A DNA stretch of 64,000 nucleotides from Clostridiales bacterium. GTDB taxonomy: Bacteria > Bacillota > Clostridia > Saccharofermentanales > Saccharofermentanaceae. Position numbers and translations under genes: made by a program. Shown here piece by piece: positions 61,464 to 64,000 of this stretch. Under the pieces are notes generated by a model. It was not told the DNA's origin, searched no databases, and worked only from the letters and a program-made list of their open reading frames with translations. Each line of letters begins with the position of its first letter. The stretch's first letter is position 1. The DNA is taken from NCBI GenBank assembly GCA_017478485.1, contig JAFVDI010000028.1, forward strand, positions 62,001-126,000, in the 5' to 3' direction.

Positions 61464-62024
61464 TCAGAACATCATTGCCGAAAGAGACTCCCTGCAGGCA
61501 ATGATGACGATTACCGTCACAATGACGAGAAGGATGTTTACGGCAAAGCCCATCCAGTCGTACTTGATGGAAGCAAGAAGGCAGATACCGCCCATAAGCG
61601 CAAAGAAATCGATGGTAACAACGATATTCTTGATAAAGCAGTCCTGAATATACTCTTCTTTCCTGATCTCCTCGGCATTTCTTGAAGGCGCAAGGAGCTC
61701 ATTGATCTTGTCGGTTTCTTCAAAAGCCTCGAGAGGGAGATTTCCGGAGTATTCTTTAGTTTCATCGCCATAGAACTCGACTCCGCTGTCAGCAAGACGT
61801 CTGACCCTGACTTTATCTCCTGTCTTGAGCTGTATCGTTTTGTTCTCTTCTGTCTGTGACTTCAGGGCAACATCCTGCTTAAGAGTCAGATTCAATCCGT
61901 TTGTAATGGTAATTGATGCGTTGTTGAAATTGCTCTCGGCTTTTTTCTGCGGCGGAAACCAGCAGAGCAGGAAGACACAAACTGTCTCCAGAAAAACCAC
62001 TAAAAGCAATATATTTCTTCTCAT
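61464..62024 (-). CDS. membrane protein with extracellular beta domain, hypothetical
   Basis: 186 residues. One N-terminal span (NILLLVVFLETVCVFLLCWF), an extracellular segment of about 100 residues with a beta-rich, SH3-like pattern (GDKVRVRRLADSGVEFYGDE), and two membrane spans near the C terminus (VVTIDFFALMGGICLLA; AVNILLVIVTVIVIIAC). Not recognised. Convergent with the carboxylesterase gene, 18 bases away. AT-rich sequence of 121 bases lies upstream. Confidence 0.7.
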   Translation of the reverse strand: MRRNILLLVVFLETVCVFLLCWFPPQKKAESNFNNASITITNGLNLTLKQDVALKSQTEENKTIQLKTGDKVRVRRLADSGVEFYGDETKEYSGNLPLEAFEETDKINELLAPSRNAEEIRKEEYIQDCFIKNIVVTIDFFALMGGICLLASIKYDWMGFAVNILLVIVTVIVIIACRESLSAMMF

Positions 62025-62145
62025 TAGATAAATATCCCCTTAATTATTTCGCCTGAGCGCATACGCTCACAATTATATACTCTTTTTCAAAAAATATAAG
62101 ATTAAATAAATTTTTGATCCAAAGTTGTAATTATCCGGCAGATAA

Positions 62146-62907
62146 TCACTTCTTTTTCCATTCTTTCTCGATATCCGTGTTGTTGGTCTCGAGAAGAAGC
62201 TTCGTTCCTTCGACCGTATATTTGATATCGCCGTTCAGCGTGCGGATGACCTGTGAACCGTCGAACTTGTGCTCGATCGTATAAACGGTGGGAACTCCCT
62301 GGTCCGTCATGGTATTGTCTGCCCTGAAGGCCATGGTCTTAGCCTTCTTTTTTTTCTTGTCCTTCTTGTCATTTCCGGTGACCCAGGTTCCGATAAGTGC
62401 CGGATCCGTTGCCCTGACTCTTAAGCAGTCGATGCTCGGAACCTGACTGTTTACCACCAGCCCCGAAGAAAAAGTAAAAGTCTTGTTCGAGGAATTCTCC
62501 CCGCTGTAGTAGCTGATGGTATATTCAGCTCCGCCTTCAGGTGTGATCTTTATAGTCTTCTTAACCGTATCGGGATCAGCATACCTGAAGTTCTGAGTCT
62601 TTCCGTCACAGGACTGTGACCCCGTACCGTCGTCATTGAATACAAGCGTATAGTATGCCTTGTTCTTGCCGACGTTGATAATACCCATCCATTTACCGAC
62701 AAAGGGTCCCCTGAGCGCAATGGGATCCAATGTGGTTTCCGTGGTGGTCTCGGTCGTGACGGATGTCGTTGATACCGTACTCTCCTGCCAGGTCGTATGC
62801 ACCGTGGAGGGCATGGTCTCAACAGGCTTTGGACTGCATCCCGACACAACGCACAGGATCATTGCCGCAAATAAAACGGCTGATGTAACTTTCTTTCCTT
62901 TGAGCAT
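62146..62907 (-). CDS. lipoprotein, hypothetical
   Basis: 253 residues from the ATG at 62907; no ribosome site is visible before it. Signal peptide with lipobox VVSGC, a Thr/Ser/Glu linker (TTSVTTETTTETT) and a beta-rich domain in two repeats (GPFVGKWMGIINVGKNKAYYTLVFNDDGTG and IGTWVTGNDKKDKKKKKAK ... FRADNTMTDQG), a lipocalin-like or DUF5640-like layout. A TATAAT at about 62919-62914 lies six bases upstream of the ATG, so a leaderless transcript is possible, or it is transcribed with the 5'-nucleotidase gene 26 bases upstream. Confidence 0.72.
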   Translation of the reverse strand: MLKGKKVTSAVLFAAMILCVVSGCSPKPVETMPSTVHTTWQESTVSTTSVTTETTTETTLDPIALRGPFVGKWMGIINVGKNKAYYTLVFNDDGTGSQSCDGKTQNFRYADPDTVKKTIKITPEGGAEYTISYYSGENSSNKTFTFSSGLVVNSQVPSIDCLRVRATDPALIGTWVTGNDKKDKKKKKAKTMAFRADNTMTDQGVPTVYTIEHKFDGSQVIRTLNGDIKYTVEGTKLLLETNNTDIEKEWKKK

Positions 62908-62933
62908 GCGACTATTATACCGCAAATTATGGA

Positions 62934-64000
62934 TCAGGCTGACGTGATCCTGTTGCTTCCCTTCGGATTCATATATCTGTCTCCGATAACCCCGTTGAGG
63001 TTTATCTTAACAAAGTCGGTCAGAAGCTGGAAATCAAGCCTTCCGTCAAACCTGACCTGCTTGCATTTCTTAAACATGTTGTATCCGTTGTTAGCGTTTC
63101 TGATCACGCCCAGATACGATGTTACCTTATATGTCTTCTTGGGATCTATGGCAACACCTGCTATCTTGACATTGCTGACGCGGCGCTTGCCTTTGATCTC
63201 ATCGAGTGCTCCGCTCTTTTTCTTGCAGGGTGTCTTGGTCTTGGTGTTGACCTTGAAAGTCACACCAGAAACCTGAAGGAATGCCGAATTGGCTTTCGGG
63301 TATTTTCTGACACTCCATTCCAGTGCATCCAGGATCTGCTGTCCGGTCGCATTTACCGTGATCATCCTCTTGGACGAGGGAAGGACATTATAAAGATCCT
63401 TCATGGAGACATCGCCTTGGGGAAGCGTTGCCTTGATCTTATCCGAAGGGATGAGTGCGACATCAGCACCGGTCGTTATCCTCATCGCATCAGCGACAAA
63501 ATCTCCGAGATTGGTTTCGGCCCTGGTAATGATGCTGGGCGGAGTTTGCCCTTCGGGAACTGCAACATCCGGGTTGCTTATAAAAAGCGGATTATTGTTG
63601 GTTCCGATCTTTCCGGTGTAGATATTCTTGAACTCAGCCAAAGCCTTATCAACTTCTTCGGTCATCTCATTCTTAAATCCGAATAGTTCTGAAGGAGTAA
63701 CCGAACTGGTGGTCCAGCTGAAGATGTTCATCTTTATCGAGCCGTTTTCGCCTGAAATGCGGAGATAACCGATACGGCTGAGCTTGCTGCCCATTGCGAT
63801 CCTGGTTATCATCTTGCCTTCGGCATTGCGAAGATCCAGTTTTTTTGCATCATGGCTGTGTCCGTCGAAGACACCGTCGATACCTTTTGTAGCGGCAACA
63901 AGTGCGTCTATATTGTCCCAGGCATCGTACTTTTTGGCTTTTCCGAAATGGGAAAGAAGGAAAACATAATCAGCTCCGGCAGCACGGGCCTGATCAGTAT
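62934..64000 (-). CDS. 5'-nucleotidase / 2',3'-cyclic phosphodiesterase family, C-terminal part (5' end beyond window)
   Basis: The frame is open to the right edge, so the N terminus is missing. About 355 codons are visible. The metallophosphatase end is marked by FLLSHFGK and FDGHSHDA, with the His metal ligands, and the 5_nucleotid_C domain follows: TPPSIITRAETNLGDFVADAMR, GADVALIPSDKIKATLPQGDVS, TVNATGQQILDALEWSV and YKVTSYLGVI. UshA-type enzymes remove phosphate from nucleotides outside the cell. The stop at 62934 is 26 bases upstream of the lipoprotein ATG. Confidence 0.92.
   Translation of the reverse strand, partial: TDQARAAGADYVFLLSHFGKAKKYDAWDNIDALVAATKGIDGVFDGHSHDAKKLDLRNAEGKMITRIAMGSKLSRIGYLRISGENGSIKMNIFSWTTSSVTPSELFGFKNEMTEEVDKALAEFKNIYTGKIGTNNNPLFISNPDVAVPEGQTPPSIITRAETNLGDFVADAMRITTGADVALIPSDKIKATLPQGDVSMKDLYNVLPSSKRMITVNATGQQILDALEWSVRKYPKANSAFLQVSGVTFKVNTKTKTPCKKKSGALDEIKGKRRVSNVKIAGVAIDPKKTYKVTSYLGVIRNANNGYNMFKKCKQVRFDGRLDFQLLTDFVKINLNGVIGDRYMNPKGSNRITSA

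Noticed and set aside
1..64000. Global reassignment of TAG to an amino acid
   Set aside because: Only one gene is interrupted by TAG in about 60 kb of coding sequence; a real reassignment would break many genes.
1..64000. CRISPR array, insertion sequence, prophage, tRNA or rRNA
   Set aside because: No direct-repeat/spacer pattern, transposase, integrase, phage structural gene or cloverleaf-like sequence was seen on reading both strands.

Overview
The window looks like the chromosome of an anaerobic, fibre-degrading clostridium (Firmicutes/Clostridia, perhaps a rumen or gut Saccharofermentans- or Oscillospiraceae-like lineage). The placement is inferred from the cluster hprK-murB-rapZ-whiA, paired GH94 cellodextrin and cellobiose phosphorylases, a membrane-anchored GH5 cellulase, many short lipoproteins with Ser/Thr/Glu-rich linkers, clear AGGAGG ribosome-binding sites (some with GTG or TTG starts) and moderate GC. 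I saw no tRNA, rRNA, CRISPR array, insertion sequence or prophage. Coding is dense; no gap without a gene exceeds 300 bases. Stop codons are skewed: 30 TGA, 19 TAA and one TAG at natural gene ends, plus one in-frame TAG inside the GH5 gene.

Layout. 1-6529 (minus): a cell-wall and metabolism operon, ddl, a membrane protein, a uridine-kinase-like gene, metA, nnrD, alr and a YidC-family insertase cut by the window edge. 6679-9792 (plus): a GT-C-like membrane protein carrying a roughly 310-residue acidic insertion. 9971-13985 (minus): an EF-G paralogue and a zinc-ribbon/coiled-coil/DUF4177-like protein. 14221-15738 (plus): a solitary family-5 solute-binding lipoprotein. 15802-19232 (minus): SDR, SCP2, a sialate-esterase-like protein lacking its catalytic Ser and His, and a CBS protein. 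19376-27714 (minus): surface proteins, the interrupted GH5 endoglucanase, dCMP deaminase and a PQQ-propeller protein. 27842-37100 (minus): cbp, cdp, hprK, murB, rapZ, whiA. 37359-39710 (minus): a Ser/Thr-rich lipoprotein and a stand-alone CbiG-like protein. 39831-42620: a D-2-hydroxyacid dehydrogenase, a promoter-bearing intergenic region, a DUF4203-like membrane protein and dusB. 42736-47705 (plus): two G3E/CobW GTPases (one fused to a YcgQ/DUF1980-like domain, one with a large His/Asp tract), then trkA and trkH. 47706-53834: a DEAD-box helicase, a lipoprotein, a DeoB-DeoC fusion, a PAS-GGDEF diguanylate cyclase and a saccharopine-dehydrogenase-like protein. 54062-57211 (plus): a polar amino-acid ABC transporter and a zinc-ribbon protein with an Arg/Ser-repeat tail. 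57219-64000: a PgaC-PgaD fusion, trmL, a carboxylesterase, two envelope proteins and the C-terminal part of a 5'-nucleotidase.

How it fits together. A plausible flow is extracellular cellulose cut by GH5, cellodextrin uptake, phosphorolysis by Cdp and Cbp, and carbon-state sensing by HprK encoded in the same gene run. DeoB-DeoC recycles deoxyribose phosphate. The PAS-GGDEF protein could supply the c-di-GMP that is known to activate PgaC/PgaD-type poly-GlcNAc synthases. The strongest oddities are protein fusions and rearranged or degenerate domains (DeoB-DeoC, PgaC-PgaD, CobW-DUF1980, the pseudo-esterase, the GT-C insertion, the SR tail), the amber codon in GH5, and a possible small transcript near 40,940.
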